48,235 bases of DNA from Micromonospora tarensis (GTDB taxonomy: Bacteria; Actinomycetota; Actinomycetes; Mycobacteriales; Micromonosporaceae): positions 1 through 48,235 of the forward strand of contig NZ_JAEVHL010000023.1 in NCBI RefSeq assembly GCF_016803395.1, in the 5' to 3' direction. The position numbers and the translations under genes were made by a program. Shown one piece after another: positions 1 through 9,440 of the stretch. Below the pieces are notes generated by a model. It was not told the DNA's origin. It ran no database searches and saw only the letters and a program-made list of their open reading frames with translations. Within the stretch, counting starts at the first letter, position 1, and the number at the start of each line of letters is the position of its first letter.

Positions 1-40
1 GATCCGCCGGTCCGGTCGCCCCCGCGCCGGCGCCGCTCCG

Positions 41-814
41 ATGCGGCCCTGGCGGGACCACTTCCGGCCCTGGTCGCATCGGCTGCGCGAGCTCACCGAG
101 ATCGGCCTGCGGGTCGACGGGGACCGGCTGGACGCGCTGGACCGCCGGGCGGTCGCGGCGGTGCGGCAGCGCGCCGAGGCCGACCACCTGACCACGGCCC
201 GGGAGGCGGCGGAGGCGTACGCATCGGCCCACGCCGGACTCGCCGCCGTGCAGCACGGCGCGGTCGAGCAGGAGCTGGCCGTCGTCGCCCGCTCCTTCTA
301 CCACTTCATCGGGGGCTGGCCGGAGCCCTGGCAGGTCCGCACGGCCGACGGTGTCCGGGAGTGCCCACAGTGCGGTGACCTCACCGCCGTCGGCCACGAC
401 GTCACGCCGGCGGCCGGCACCGGGCCCCGACTGTGCTATCTGGTCTGCTCCCGCTGCGGGGAGGTCCTCTCCGGCGCCGCGGAGTTCCCCGCGACGGTCC
501 GGGTCACGACACCGGCCGAGGTGGCCTGCGGCGAGCCGTTCCGCCTCGTCGTCGAGGTCACCGCCCCGGCGGACCGGGCCGTCGCCGTGACGGTCGGCGC
601 CGCCTTCCGCCGGCAGGACCTGCTGCGCTGCCGGCTCGACGGGATCACCTCGGTCGAGCTGCCCGCTGGCGCGCGACACACCCTCGAACTGACCGGGAAC
701 AGCGACCGGGACCGGACCATCCCGGACCTGCACACCATCGTCGTCCTCGTCGCCGTCGACGGCGCGCTCCGCTGCCTCAGCCGTGCCGTCTGGCTGCGGG
801 CCCGACGCTGCTGA
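41..814 (+). CDS. Unrecognised protein with a CxxC-CxxC zinc-ribbon-like segment (start uncertain)
   Basis: The reading frame is open to the left edge of the window and no ribosome binding site precedes the ATG at 41, so the true start may lie upstream. From that ATG the protein has 257 residues. The first third is charged and probably helical. A central segment has two cysteine pairs (CPQCG and CSRCG, about 25 residues apart) that look like a four-cysteine zinc ribbon. The last third is rich in beta-branched residues and resembles an immunoglobulin-like sandwich. There is no signal peptide or membrane segment. It lies 57 bases upstream of the NRPS-like gene in the same direction and could be the first cluster gene seen here. 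I do not recognise the family and assign no function. Confidence 0.6.
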   Translation: MRPWRDHFRPWSHRLRELTEIGLRVDGDRLDALDRRAVAAVRQRAEADHLTTAREAAEAYASAHAGLAAVQHGAVEQELAVVARSFYHFIGGWPEPWQVRTADGVRECPQCGDLTAVGHDVTPAAGTGPRLCYLVCSRCGEVLSGAAEFPATVRVTTPAEVACGEPFRLVVEVTAPADRAVAVTVGAAFRRQDLLRCRLDGITSVELPAGARHTLELTGNSDRDRTIPDLHTIVVLVAVDGALRCLSRAVWLRARRC

Positions 815-871
815 CGACCGCCGCCACACCTCGCCCGACCCGCTGCTCAGTCCGTTGTTGGAGGCCCCGCA

Positions 872-2656
872 ATGACCACCCGAGACACCGGATCGCCCGC
901 CGCGCAGACGTTGACCGGCATGTTCGCCACGAGCGTGCGGACCTGGCCGGACCGTCCCGCCGTCAGCGACGACGACACCACCCTCTCGTACGCCGAACTC
1001 GACCGGCGCTCCGCGGCCCTGGCGGTCGACCTGCGGGCCCGGGGGATCGGCGCCGAGGACCGGGTGGGCCTCTACCTGGACCGTTCGGTGGACCTGGTGG
1101 TGGCCGTCCTCGGCATCCTGCGGGCCGGCGCCGGCTACGTCGCCGTGGACGCGCGGTACCCGGACGGCCGCCGCGACCACATGCTGGTCGCTGGCGGCTG
1201 CAAGCTGGTGGTGACCCGCGCGGACTGGCAGCAGCGCATCGCGCACCTGGGTCTCGATGAGCTGCCCTTCCGCAGCACTGCCACCCCGGCGGCGCCGGCC
1301 GTGGATCACGCCGAGTCGGCCGGGGCGGCCAGCGTGCTCTTCACCTCCGGTTCGGCCGGCAAGCCCAAGGCGATCGTGCTGGAGCACCGGAACATCGTCT
1401 CGTTCGCCGCCAACCCGAGCCTGCCGGAACTGGTGCCGGACGACCGGGTCGGTCAGATCTCCAGTGTCTCCTTCGACGCCTTCCACTTCGAGCTGTGGAC
1501 GACGCTGTACCGGGGTGCGGAGCTCGCCGTCCTGCCGGCCGTGCCCGAGCTGCTGGCCGCCGACTTCCGGCGGGAGATGCGGCGGCGACGGATCACCGCG
1601 ATGCTCGTCCCCACCATGGTCATCAACCAGGTGATCCGGGAGGACCGGGACGCCTTCGCCCCGCTGCGGATCCTCCAGGCCGGTGGTGACGTCCTCCTGC
1701 CCTCGGCCTGCCGGGACCTGTTGCACGGCGACTTCCAGGGCGAGCTGTACAACCTCTACGGCCCGGCGGAGGCGACCACCGCGTGCACCGCGCACCGGGT
1801 CACCGTCGAGGACGCGGAGCGGGACACCATCCCGATCGGGCGGCCCCTGGCCGGGGTCACCGTCCTGCTGCTCGGCGACGGCACGCGGGCGGTGCCGGAC
1901 GGCGAGATTGGCGAGATCCACATCGGCGGTCCGGGGGTCGCCCGGGGCTACCTGGACGCGCCGGAGCTGACCCGACAACAGTTCGTGGCCGGTCCGCGAC
2001 CCGACGGCCCGGACCGGCTCTACCGCACCGGCGACCTGGCGCGCCGCCGCCCGGACGGGGTGCTGGAGTTCGTCGGGCGGACGGACGGGCAGGTGAAGAT
2101 CCGCGGTTACCGGGTGGAGCCGGGCGAGGTCGAACGGAGCCTGTGCCGCAGCCACGGGGTACGCGAGGCGGTCGTGGTGCCCAGCGGCGAGGGCGAGGAC
2201 CGGCACCTGCTCGCCGTGGTCGTGCCCGCCGAGGACACCACCCTTCGGGAGATCCAGGAGTTCGCCCGCGCCGAACTGCCGGACTACCTGGTGCCCAGCC
2301 AGTTCGCGCTGGTGGAGGAGATTCCGTCAAACGAGCACGGTAAGCGGGACATGGCGGCCCTGCACGGCATCGCCGACCGGGTCCGGGAACGCCGGGCGCG
2401 TCACGTGGCGCCGCGTACCGAGGTTGAGCGGTATCTCGCGGAGCTGTGGGAGGAGCTGCTCGGCGTCGAGAACGTCGGCGTGAATGAGGACTTCTTCACC
2501 CTCGGCGGGCACTCACTGCTCGCCTTCCGGATGCACAGCCAGGTCAAACGCAGGTACGGGGTGTCGGTGGAGCTGGCCGCGGTGCTGCGCGACCCGCTGC
2601 TGTCCGACGTGGCGGCGCTCGTGGAGCGGGCCCGGGCGGGCGGACCCGGCGCGTGA
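872..2656 (+). CDS. Stand-alone NRPS adenylation-carrier (A-T) didomain protein
   Basis: This 594-residue protein should activate one amino acid as an adenylate and load it onto its own carrier domain. Visible A-domain motifs are A3 (LFTSGSAGKPK), A5 (NLYGPAEAT), A7 (LYRTGDLAR), A8 (GRTDGQVKIRGYRVEPGE) and A10 with the catalytic lysine (NEHGKRD). The carrier motif FFTLGGHSLLAF holds the phosphopantetheine serine. The A4 region (FDAFHFELW) keeps the aspartate that binds the amino group of an alpha-amino acid. Read by eye, the pocket is roughly D-A-F-L-L-A-L-T-A-K, mostly hydrophobic, but I do not predict a substrate. GGAGG precedes the ATG. The stop codon overlaps the start of the P450. In families such as NovH/NovI and NikP1/NikQ, an A-T protein paired with a P450 presents the amino acid for beta-hydroxylation, and I infer the same here. 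Confidence 0.9.
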   Translation: MTTRDTGSPAAQTLTGMFATSVRTWPDRPAVSDDDTTLSYAELDRRSAALAVDLRARGIGAEDRVGLYLDRSVDLVVAVLGILRAGAGYVAVDARYPDGRRDHMLVAGGCKLVVTRADWQQRIAHLGLDELPFRSTATPAAPAVDHAESAGAASVLFTSGSAGKPKAIVLEHRNIVSFAANPSLPELVPDDRVGQISSVSFDAFHFELWTTLYRGAELAVLPAVPELLAADFRREMRRRRITAMLVPTMVINQVIREDRDAFAPLRILQAGGDVLLPSACRDLLHGDFQGELYNLYGPAEATTACTAHRVTVEDAERDTIPIGRPLAGVTVLLLGDGTRAVPDGEIGEIHIGGPGVARGYLDAPELTRQQFVAGPRPDGPDRLYRTGDLARRRPDGVLEFVGRTDGQVKIRGYRVEPGEVERSLCRSHGVREAVVVPSGEGEDRHLLAVVVPAEDTTLREIQEFARAELPDYLVPSQFALVEEIPSNEHGKRDMAALHGIADRVRERRARHVAPRTEVERYLAELWEELLGVENVGVNEDFFTLGGHSLLAFRMHSQVKRRYGVSVELAAVLRDPLLSDVAALVERARAGGPGA

Positions 2657-3870
2657 CCGGCCCGTCCGTCCCGGTGGACCTGACCGACGTCGACCTGTTC
2701 GTCAGCGGTCGGCACCTGGACGCGTTCGCCTGGCTCCGCGAGCACCGCCCGCTGCACTGGAACGAGGGCGCCGACGGCAGCCACTTCTGGGCGCTGACCC
2801 GGTACGAGGACGTGCACTGGGCGTACCGGGAGCACGCCTCGTTCGGGTCGGCGCGGGGAGCGATCCTCGGCGGGTCCTTCCGCAGCGACGACGACACCGC
2901 CGCGGGCCGGATGCTGGTCGCCAGCGACCTGCCCCGGCACCGGCTGCTCAAGCAGCAGATCGCCCCGGCGTTGTCGGCGGCCGTCGTGGACCGCGTCGGC
3001 GACCAGGTGCGGATCCTCATCGACAAGGCCGTCGGGCAGGCGGTGGCGGCCGGCGGCTGCGACTTCGCCACCGAGATCGCCACCGAACTGCCGGCCGGTG
3101 CGCTCATGGTGGTCTTCGGCATCGGCCACGACGAGGCGCACCACCTCATCGGACTGACCCGGCGGATGGTGGGCTTCCGCGACGAGGCGTTCGTGGACAC
3201 CGGGGGGGATCAGAAGCTGCGGCTGGCCTGGACGCAGGCGGAGATCTTCGAATTCTTCGCCGACCTGCTCGCGCAGCGGCGCCGCAATCCGGCCGACGAC
3301 CTGGTCACCCTGCTGCTCAACGCGCGGGTGAACGGCCGACGAATGTCCGAGGAGGACATCTTCTACAACTGCATGAACGTCGCGGTGGGTGGCAACGAGA
3401 CGTCGTCGTACACCGCCTGCCACGGGATCGAGGCGCTGGTCGCCGCCCCCGACCAGTACGACCTGCTGCGCCGGCGGCCGGAGGCGCTGACCGGCGCCAT
3501 CGAGGAGATGCTGCGCTGGAGTTCGGTCAACGCGTACGTCCAGCGGGTCGCGATGCGGGACGTGGAACGCGACGGGCACCTCATCCGCAGGGGTGACTCG
3601 GTGACCCTGTGGAACGTCTCGGCCAACCGCGACCCGGCCCAGTTCCCCGACGCCGACCGCTTCGACGTGACCCGCAGCCCGAATCGGCACCTGTCCTACG
3701 GCGCGGGCATCCACCGCTGCATCGGCGCGCCGACGGCGCAGCGGGAGCTGTCGTTGCTCTTCGGCGCGCTGCTGGCCGCCCCGGGCCGGTTCCGCCTCGC
3801 TGGCACGCCCCGGCGGCTCCGCTCGAACTTCATCCTCGGAACCACCACACTCCCGCTGGCGGTCGGCTGA
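2653..3870 (+). CDS. Cytochrome P450, likely acting on the carrier-bound amino acid
   Basis: A 405-residue soluble bacterial P450. The I-helix oxygen-activation motif reads VGGNETSS, the ExxR helix is EEMLR, and the heme loop is LSYGAGIHRCIG with the axial cysteine. Length is normal for a class I actinobacterial P450. The GTG start overlaps the TGA of the A-T gene (GTGA), so the two are probably translationally coupled. Such coupling is typical of P450s that beta-hydroxylate an aminoacyl thioester held on a dedicated carrier protein. This role is inferred from context; the sequence itself shows only a functional heme enzyme. No ferredoxin or ferredoxin reductase gene is nearby, so electrons must come from a general redox system. 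Other possibilities are an oxidation later in the pathway or hydroxylation at another carbon. Confidence 0.92.
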   Translation: MTGPSVPVDLTDVDLFVSGRHLDAFAWLREHRPLHWNEGADGSHFWALTRYEDVHWAYREHASFGSARGAILGGSFRSDDDTAAGRMLVASDLPRHRLLKQQIAPALSAAVVDRVGDQVRILIDKAVGQAVAAGGCDFATEIATELPAGALMVVFGIGHDEAHHLIGLTRRMVGFRDEAFVDTGGDQKLRLAWTQAEIFEFFADLLAQRRRNPADDLVTLLLNARVNGRRMSEEDIFYNCMNVAVGGNETSSYTACHGIEALVAAPDQYDLLRRRPEALTGAIEEMLRWSSVNAYVQRVAMRDVERDGHLIRRGDSVTLWNVSANRDPAQFPDADRFDVTRSPNRHLSYGAGIHRCIGAPTAQRELSLLFGALLAAPGRFRLAGTPRRLRSNFILGTTTLPLAVG

Positions 3871-3925
3871 TGGCGGCCGGACCGGGCACGGCGCAGGCCG
3901 GCGGCGCGCGACCGGCCGGGCCGAC

Positions 3926-6900
3926 GTGGCGGGTGACCCGTACCGCCACGGCGACCGGATCGAGCGGGTGGTGGCCCGACATGCCCGGATGACGCCGGCG
4001 GCGGTGGCCGTGCAGCAGGGCGAACGCCGGCTCAGCTACGCGGAGCTGGTGTCGCGGGCCGATCGGATCGCCGCAGCACTGGCGGCGCGGGGGGTCGGAC
4101 CGGGTGACGTCGTGCCGGTCTGCCTGCCCCGCTCCGTCGAGCTGGTCGCGGTGTTGCTGGGGGTGCTGGCCACCGGCGCGGCCTATGTCGCGATGGATCC
4201 CGGCTGGCCGGCTGACCGGAAGGCCACGGTCTTCGACGGCACCCGCTGCCGCCTGCTGGTGGCCGACGACCCGGTGCCGGGCCGGCCCGGTCTAGCCGTC
4301 GCCAGCTACCCGGACCTGGCTGCGGGCTGGGACCGACCCGCCCCGCGTACCGGGCTCGACGGCGGCGCGCCGGCCTGTGTCTTCTACACCTCGGGCTCCA
4401 CCGGCCGCCCCAAGGGAGCCGTCTCCCCGCACCGCGGCACCATCCGCACCCTGGTCGACCACCCGGACATCCCGCTGGACCCGACGACCGTCTTCCTCCA
4501 GGCCGCGCCGCTGCCGTGGGACGGCCTATCGCTGGAACTCTGGGCGCCGCTGCTCAACGGCGGTCGCTGCCAGCTCCTGGACGCGCACCTGCCGGCACTC
4601 GACGTGGCAGGGCTGGCCACGATGGTCGAGCGGGGTGTGAACAGCCTCTGGCTGACCAGCTCGCTGTTCAACGTGCTCGCCGACGAGGCGCCGGAGCTGT
4701 TCGACCGGATCCAGCTGCTGCTGGTGGGTGGGGAGCGGGTGTCCGCGCCACACGTACGCCGGGTCCTGGACCGGTTTCCCGGCCTGCGGGTGGTCAACGG
4801 GTACGGTCCCGCCGAGAGCACGATCTTCACCACCACCCACGTGATCCGCCCGGACGATGTCCGCGACCCGGACGCCGACGTGCCGATCGGCCGGCCGGTG
4901 CCGCGTACCGGGATCAGGCTGGTCGACAACGAGGACCACCCGGTGCCCGCCGGGTCGGTCGGGGAGATCCTCGTCTCCGGTGACGGCCTGGCGATCGGTT
5001 ATCTGGGCGACCCGGACGAGACGGCACGCGCCTTCGTGGAGCTGGCCGGGGTACGCCACTACCGCACCGGCGACCTGGGCTGTCTGGACGAGGAGGGGGT
5101 GCTGCACTACCGCGGCCGCGCCGACCGGCAGTTCAAGGTCAACGGGGTACGGATCGAACCAGGCGAGGTCGAGTCGGTGCTCGTGGCCCACCCCCGGATC
5201 GCGACCGGCGCGGTGCTGCGTCTGGAACTCACCCCGGGCCGGCCGGAACTCGCGATGGTCTACCGCAGCCACGACGGCCTCCCGCTGACCGACGCGGAGC
5301 TGCGCGCGTTCGCCGCGCCACGACTGCTGCCGGCGATGACTCCGACGGTGTGGCGGCACGTCGACCGGCTCCCGCTCGGCCCGACCGGCAAGGTGGACGG
5401 AATCGCCCTGCGGGCGCTCGCCGAGCAGGCCGTCCTCGCGCGCCGGGGCCCGGAGGCGGCGGTTCCGGCCAGCGCCGCCGATCCGTTCCTCGCCGACGTA
5501 CGGCGGGTGCTCGACGCCCCCCACCTCGCCGCCTCGGACGACGTCTTCGCGGCCGGCGCGACGTCGCTGGACGCGGTCCGGCTCGCCCTGCGGGCGATGC
5601 GCCGGCTCGGGCGGCGGGTCACGGTGGCCGACGTCCACCGGGCGCGCACGTCGACGGGCTACGCGAGCTGCTGCGGGGCGGGCCGCCGATCGGGGCAGCC
5701 GTCCCGGTGGCCGACGAACCCGAGGGCGCCGGCGCGCCGCTCTCCCACGCCCAGACCCGGTTCTGGGTGGCCGAGCAGACCATGCCCGGGGCGGCCGACA
5801 ACGTCGTGGTGCTGGCGTACCTGCTCGACGGGCCGCTGGACGCCACGCTGCTGGACGCCGCGCTCCAGGACGTGGTGCGCGGCCACCCGGCGCTGCGCAC
5901 GGTCTATCGGTGGACGGGGCGGCTGCCGGAGCAGTTCGCCCTCGACCCGGCCACCGCCCGGGTGAGGCTGGAACGCCGCACGGTCCCGGAAGACTGCTCC
6001 GACCCGGTCGAACTGGCCCGACTGGTGACCGCCGACTGGTGGCGGCGTCCGTTCGACCTGGAGCGCGAGGTGTCGCTGCGGGCCCGGCTCTGCCGGCTGG
6101 CCGAGGACCGGCACCTGCTCTGCCTGAACATCCACCACGTCGCCTTCGACGGCTGGTCGGAGCAGCGGCTGGTCGAAACCCTCGGCGCGGCGTACCGGGA
6201 GCGGGCGGCGGGGCGTGTCCTCGCCTGGCCGAGCGGTCCGTCGTACGCCGACTACAGCCGCTGGGAGCGGCGTGGGCTGAAGCAGTGGGCGGAGGAGGAG
6301 CTCCCGTTCTGGCGGCAGACGTTGCGCCGACCGACGGCCCCGGTGCTGCCGGCACCGGGGTCCACCGGCGAGACGGCCCGCCGGGACCTGGTGGCCCGGG
6401 TGCCCGCGGCCGAGGTGGCAGCGCTGGCCGGGGTGGCTCGGCGGCACGGTGGTCCGGCGGTGACCGCCCTGCTGGCCGCCGTGGGCCGCGGATTGGGACG
6501 GACCTTCGACGTTGCGGACGTCTGCCTGGGCACGGTGACCGCCGGCCGGCCGCACCCGGACCTCGACGACGTGGTGGGCTACTTCGTCAACCCGTTGGTG
6601 GTTCCGGTGGCGGGCGTGCGGGACGAGCCGGCCGGCGCCCTGTTGGACCGGGTCGTCGAGCAGACGGCGGCGGCGATGCGACACGGCCGGTTGCCCTTCG
6701 ACGAGTTGGTGCGGGTGCTGGCGCCGCCGCGCGACCGGCACCCCTGGTTCCAGGTGTGGGTGGTGGTGCAGCACGCGCCGCCCTCGGGCGCGTTCGCTGG
6801 GGGGATCGCCCTGCGGGCGGTGCGGGTGCCAGCGCCGACGACGGCCCTGGAGCTGATGTTCGAGGCGTTCCCGCAACCCGACGGCGGCTGGGAGCTGGTC

Positions 6901-7032
6901 ATGCTCCGCCGGTCGGACGGGATCGACGACGAGACCGCCGGTGGGCTGTTCGGCGCCGTGCGGATTGCCATGGCGGAACTGGCCGGGGAGCTGGCGGCGG
7001 AGGCCCGCGCCAATCAAGATCGAGAATGTTGA
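3926..7032 (+). CDS. NRPS with A-T-C domain order (one-base frameshift between T and C)
   Basis: The A and carrier domains read in one frame from a GTG at 3926. The condensation domain reads in another frame to the stop at 7030-7032. Adding one G after 5650 joins them into about 1035 residues (…ARTVDGLRELL…), so this is one gene with a real or apparent frameshift. A-domain motifs are FYTSGSTGRPKG, NGYGPAEST, HYRTGDLG, GRADRQFKVNG and the A10 lysine in PLGPTGKVD. The A4 motif is unusual (LPWDGLSLELW). The carrier site is a variant, GATSL instead of GGxSL, but keeps the serine. The C domain has an intact HHVAFDG active site. With C last, the donor is the protein's own carrier and the acceptor must come in trans, perhaps from the A-T protein at 872. 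There is no thioesterase or epimerase domain. The start is uncertain because no clear ribosome binding site is seen. Confidence 0.85.
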
Positions 7033-7045
7033 CAGCGATCAACAT
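7026..7045. promoter_or_regulatory. Perfect palindrome, candidate operator over the -35 box
   Basis: ATGTTGA (7026-7032) and TCAACAT (7039-7045) form a perfect inverted repeat with a six-base spacer. It covers the stop codon of the NRPS gene and the -35 box of the promoter below. A 7-6-7 dyad at this place is what a dimeric repressor would use. No regulator gene lies inside the cluster, so the protein is unknown. Confidence 0.55.
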
Positions 7046-7057
7046 GTGAGACAAAAT
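7029..7057 (+). promoter_or_regulatory. Sigma-70-type promoter for the ureohydrolase operon
   Basis: A perfect TTGACA (7029-7034) is followed by a 17-base spacer and CAAAAT (7052-7057), four of six matches to the -10 consensus. The 88-base gap between the NRPS stop and the next start is clearly AT-richer than its surroundings. It would drive the set from 7121 to 18557. Confidence 0.6.
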
Positions 7058-7120
7058 CATATTTACCGCCACAAATCGGCACTCAGACCCAGTTCCTCTT
7101 CCGCAGACGGGAGGCGAGTG

Positions 7121-8152
7121 ATGACAGCGACCACACCGAGCACTTCGAACACCCTCCCGTTCTGCGGGCTTCCCAGCACGCCGGCTGACGCCATCGCGCC
7201 GGAGGCGGTGGCTGCCGTGATCGGCGGAGGGCACAGCCTGGGCACCCCGCACGAGGGCACCGAGAACGGTCCGTTCTTCCTCCGCACCCTCTCCCGGGCG
7301 TACACCTGGTCGGCCGAGACACCCAGCGTGCTCGACCTGCGGGCCGGCGCGTCGCTCCTCGACGGCGTGGTCGATCTCGGCGACATCACCTTCGACGGGA
7401 TGTCGCTGACCGAGGCGCTGGCCGCCATCGAGGCCGTCGTCAGGGCGTTGCCGCCGCACGTCGCGCCCTGCCTGATCGGGGGTGACCACTCGGTCACCCT
7501 GCCGGTGGTCCGCGCGTTGTGCGCCCGCCGGGACCGGCCGTTCCGGGTGGTGCAGTTCGACCACCACCTCGACCTGCAGATCTGGGACAAGGGCACGGAC
7601 CGGTCCGCCGCCGCCCGGGAGCCGATCTTCAACACCAACGTGATGTCACACGTCGCCGACGAGATCGGCCCCGGCGGCCTGGTGCAGATCGGGATCGACC
7701 CGTACGCGACCGTCGAGGCGGTGGCCGCGCCGGCCGTCCTCGACTACCTGGCCACTGTGGGACGCCAGATCTGCCTCACCTCGCCGGAGCTGGACGACCC
7801 GGAGGCTATCCGCGACGCGGTCGGCCGGGGCGTCGACGTCTACCTGACGGTCGACGTCGACGTCCTCGACCGCAGCGCGATGTCCGCGACCGGATATCCC
7901 GCCGACGCCGGCCTGACCGTGCGGGAACTCCTACGGTCGATCGACGCGGTGCTGGCCGGGAACCGTTTGATCGGCTTCGATCTGGTGGAGTTCGCCGCGC
8001 CTCGTACCGCCCGCGATCCGAAGACGCTCGCCGACGGTGGACGGGCGGTCACGATCATGCTGCATCTGCTGGGCTGGCTGACGCGGCAGTCCCGGCAGGC
8101 CCCTGCCCCCAACCCGGGCGAGCACCTCATCACCCCTTTCCCGGAGGCCTGA
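7121..8152 (+). CDS. Ureohydrolase (arginase/agmatinase/proclavaminate amidinohydrolase family)
   Basis: Start chosen at the ATG at 7121, preceded by GGGAGGCG; this gives 343 residues. Enzymes of this family use two manganese ions to hydrolyse a guanidino group to an amine and urea. All metal-binding motifs are visible: GGDHS, then FDHHLDLQ (DxHxD), then TVDVDVLD (DxD). A late glutamate (FDLVEF) matches the usual catalytic-site acid. The DHHLD motif, where most family members have DAHxD, is a small variation that leaves the ligands intact. It is the first gene after the promoter at 7029, which points to a pathway role rather than general arginine catabolism. A likely job is removing a guanidino or amidino group from an arginine-derived unit, as proclavaminate amidinohydrolase does in clavulanate synthesis. 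The exact substrate cannot be read from the sequence. Confidence 0.9.
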   Translation: MTATTPSTSNTLPFCGLPSTPADAIAPEAVAAVIGGGHSLGTPHEGTENGPFFLRTLSRAYTWSAETPSVLDLRAGASLLDGVVDLGDITFDGMSLTEALAAIEAVVRALPPHVAPCLIGGDHSVTLPVVRALCARRDRPFRVVQFDHHLDLQIWDKGTDRSAAAREPIFNTNVMSHVADEIGPGGLVQIGIDPYATVEAVAAPAVLDYLATVGRQICLTSPELDDPEAIRDAVGRGVDVYLTVDVDVLDRSAMSATGYPADAGLTVRELLRSIDAVLAGNRLIGFDLVEFAAPRTARDPKTLADGGRAVTIMLHLLGWLTRQSRQAPAPNPGEHLITPFPEA

Positions 8153-8154
8153 CG

Positions 8155-9401
8155 ATGACGGATCTCAGCATTTCCCGTGCCACCCGGAACACCTTCCAGC
8201 AGACCTTCGTCGGCCTCGAGTACGAGACGACCGACGACCAGCCGGCGGACCTGTTCTCCCGGGCCTGCGTCGAGCAGTACCTCGATTTCGACCCGCACCA
8301 GTTCGGCTACCTGTTCGCCCAGGTCTTCGAGTCCGAGGTGCTGCGGGAGGTCGCCCTCCTCGAAGGGGTGCCCTTCGAGGAGTTGGACACCCTCCGGTAC
8401 CAGCCCACCGCCACCATCAAGAACCTCGCGGAGCTGGTCGAGAACAGCGCCGACCTCGACGTGGTGGAGCACGTCAATCTCGCCGCCGCGCTGATCAGCA
8501 TCTCCCGTTTCGGGATGGCCGAGCGCCTGCTCGCGTCGGCCGCCACCGCCGCGCGTACCCCGCTGGAGACCTTCGAGACCGCCATGTTGGAGTTCGTCGT
8601 GTCCAACCGGCGCGACGACGGGGCGGCCTCCCAGCGGCCTTCGGCCGGATGCGCGCGGCCATCGAGTCGCGCGCCCTTCCCCCGGACCGGGTGATGGACG
8701 CCTGCGCGCAGGGCGTGGTCTGGTTCCTCAAACGACGCGAGCTCTCCGAGGCGGACTTCGACTGGTTCGTGGCGACGGGGACCGCCCTGGCCGAACAGCC
8801 CGGGCTGGTCGAGCCGGCCGCCCTCTCCTCCTGGTACCGCGGCGTCGCCATGATTCCGGCGGCGAAGGGCGAGGTGGCCGCCACCCGGCGCTACATGGAG
8901 CACGCCCGGGCCGCCGCTCGGGAAACGATCACCAAGCGACCCCGGGCCTACGAGATGCACCTGATGAAGACCTACCACGAGTCCTCGCTGAAGGAACACA
9001 TGTACCTCACCCGGGACGAGGACCGCGCGGAGGAGTCGGGACGCGCGCTGATCGCGATCGACCCGGCCTGGTCCCCCAGCTACGGCGAGCTGGCCGAGGC
9101 GTACGTACGGTTCGGCCGGCCCGGCCCGGCCGCCGAGCTGTTCGAGACCGCGGTGCGGATCGGCCCGCCGTACGTCGGTCACCACCTGCTCCAGGCGGCC
9201 CGGTGCCGCGAGCGCGCCGGCGACCACGAGCTGGCCCTGGCCCACTACCTGTCCCTGGTGGACACCGCCGAACCCAGCCCTGAGGTCGTCACCGCCGCGC
9301 TGGCGCTGGCGCGGCGGCTCTCCCACCCGGCGCAGACCCGGCTGGCGGCCGCGCTCGACGGGGACGCGACCACCGGTCCGGCGGCCGGGCGGGAAGGGTA
9401 G
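8155..9401 (+). CDS. TPR-like helical-repeat protein (one-base frameshift near 8634)
   Basis: The start ATG lies two bases after the ureohydrolase stop, with GGAGG just upstream. The first frame runs through about 160 residues and then becomes low-quality sequence. The second half continues one frame over to the TAG at 9399-9401. Adding one G after 8634 gives a continuous 415-residue protein (…GAASQAAFGRMRAAIE…). The C-terminal half shows helical repeats with the TPR pattern of small and large residues, for example around AYVRFGRPGPAAELFETAV and the following CRERAGDHELALAHY. No catalytic motif, signal peptide or membrane segment is seen. TPR proteins are usually docking scaffolds. Its place directly before the propeller and peptidase genes suggests it binds one or both. 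The family of the N-terminal half is not recognised. Confidence 0.75.
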
Positions 9402-9440
9402 GCGACCCGTGCCGCGGTTGGTCACCCCCGACGCTCCGGC

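Noticed and set aside
1..4. Window begins with GATC, suggesting a clone end
   Set aside because: One tetranucleotide occurs by chance once in 256 positions, so this proves nothing.
2401..6355. Very long antisense open frames over the NRPS and P450 genes
   Set aside because: They are the usual mirror frames of high-GC coding DNA, with arginine-, proline- and alanine-rich translations and no domains.
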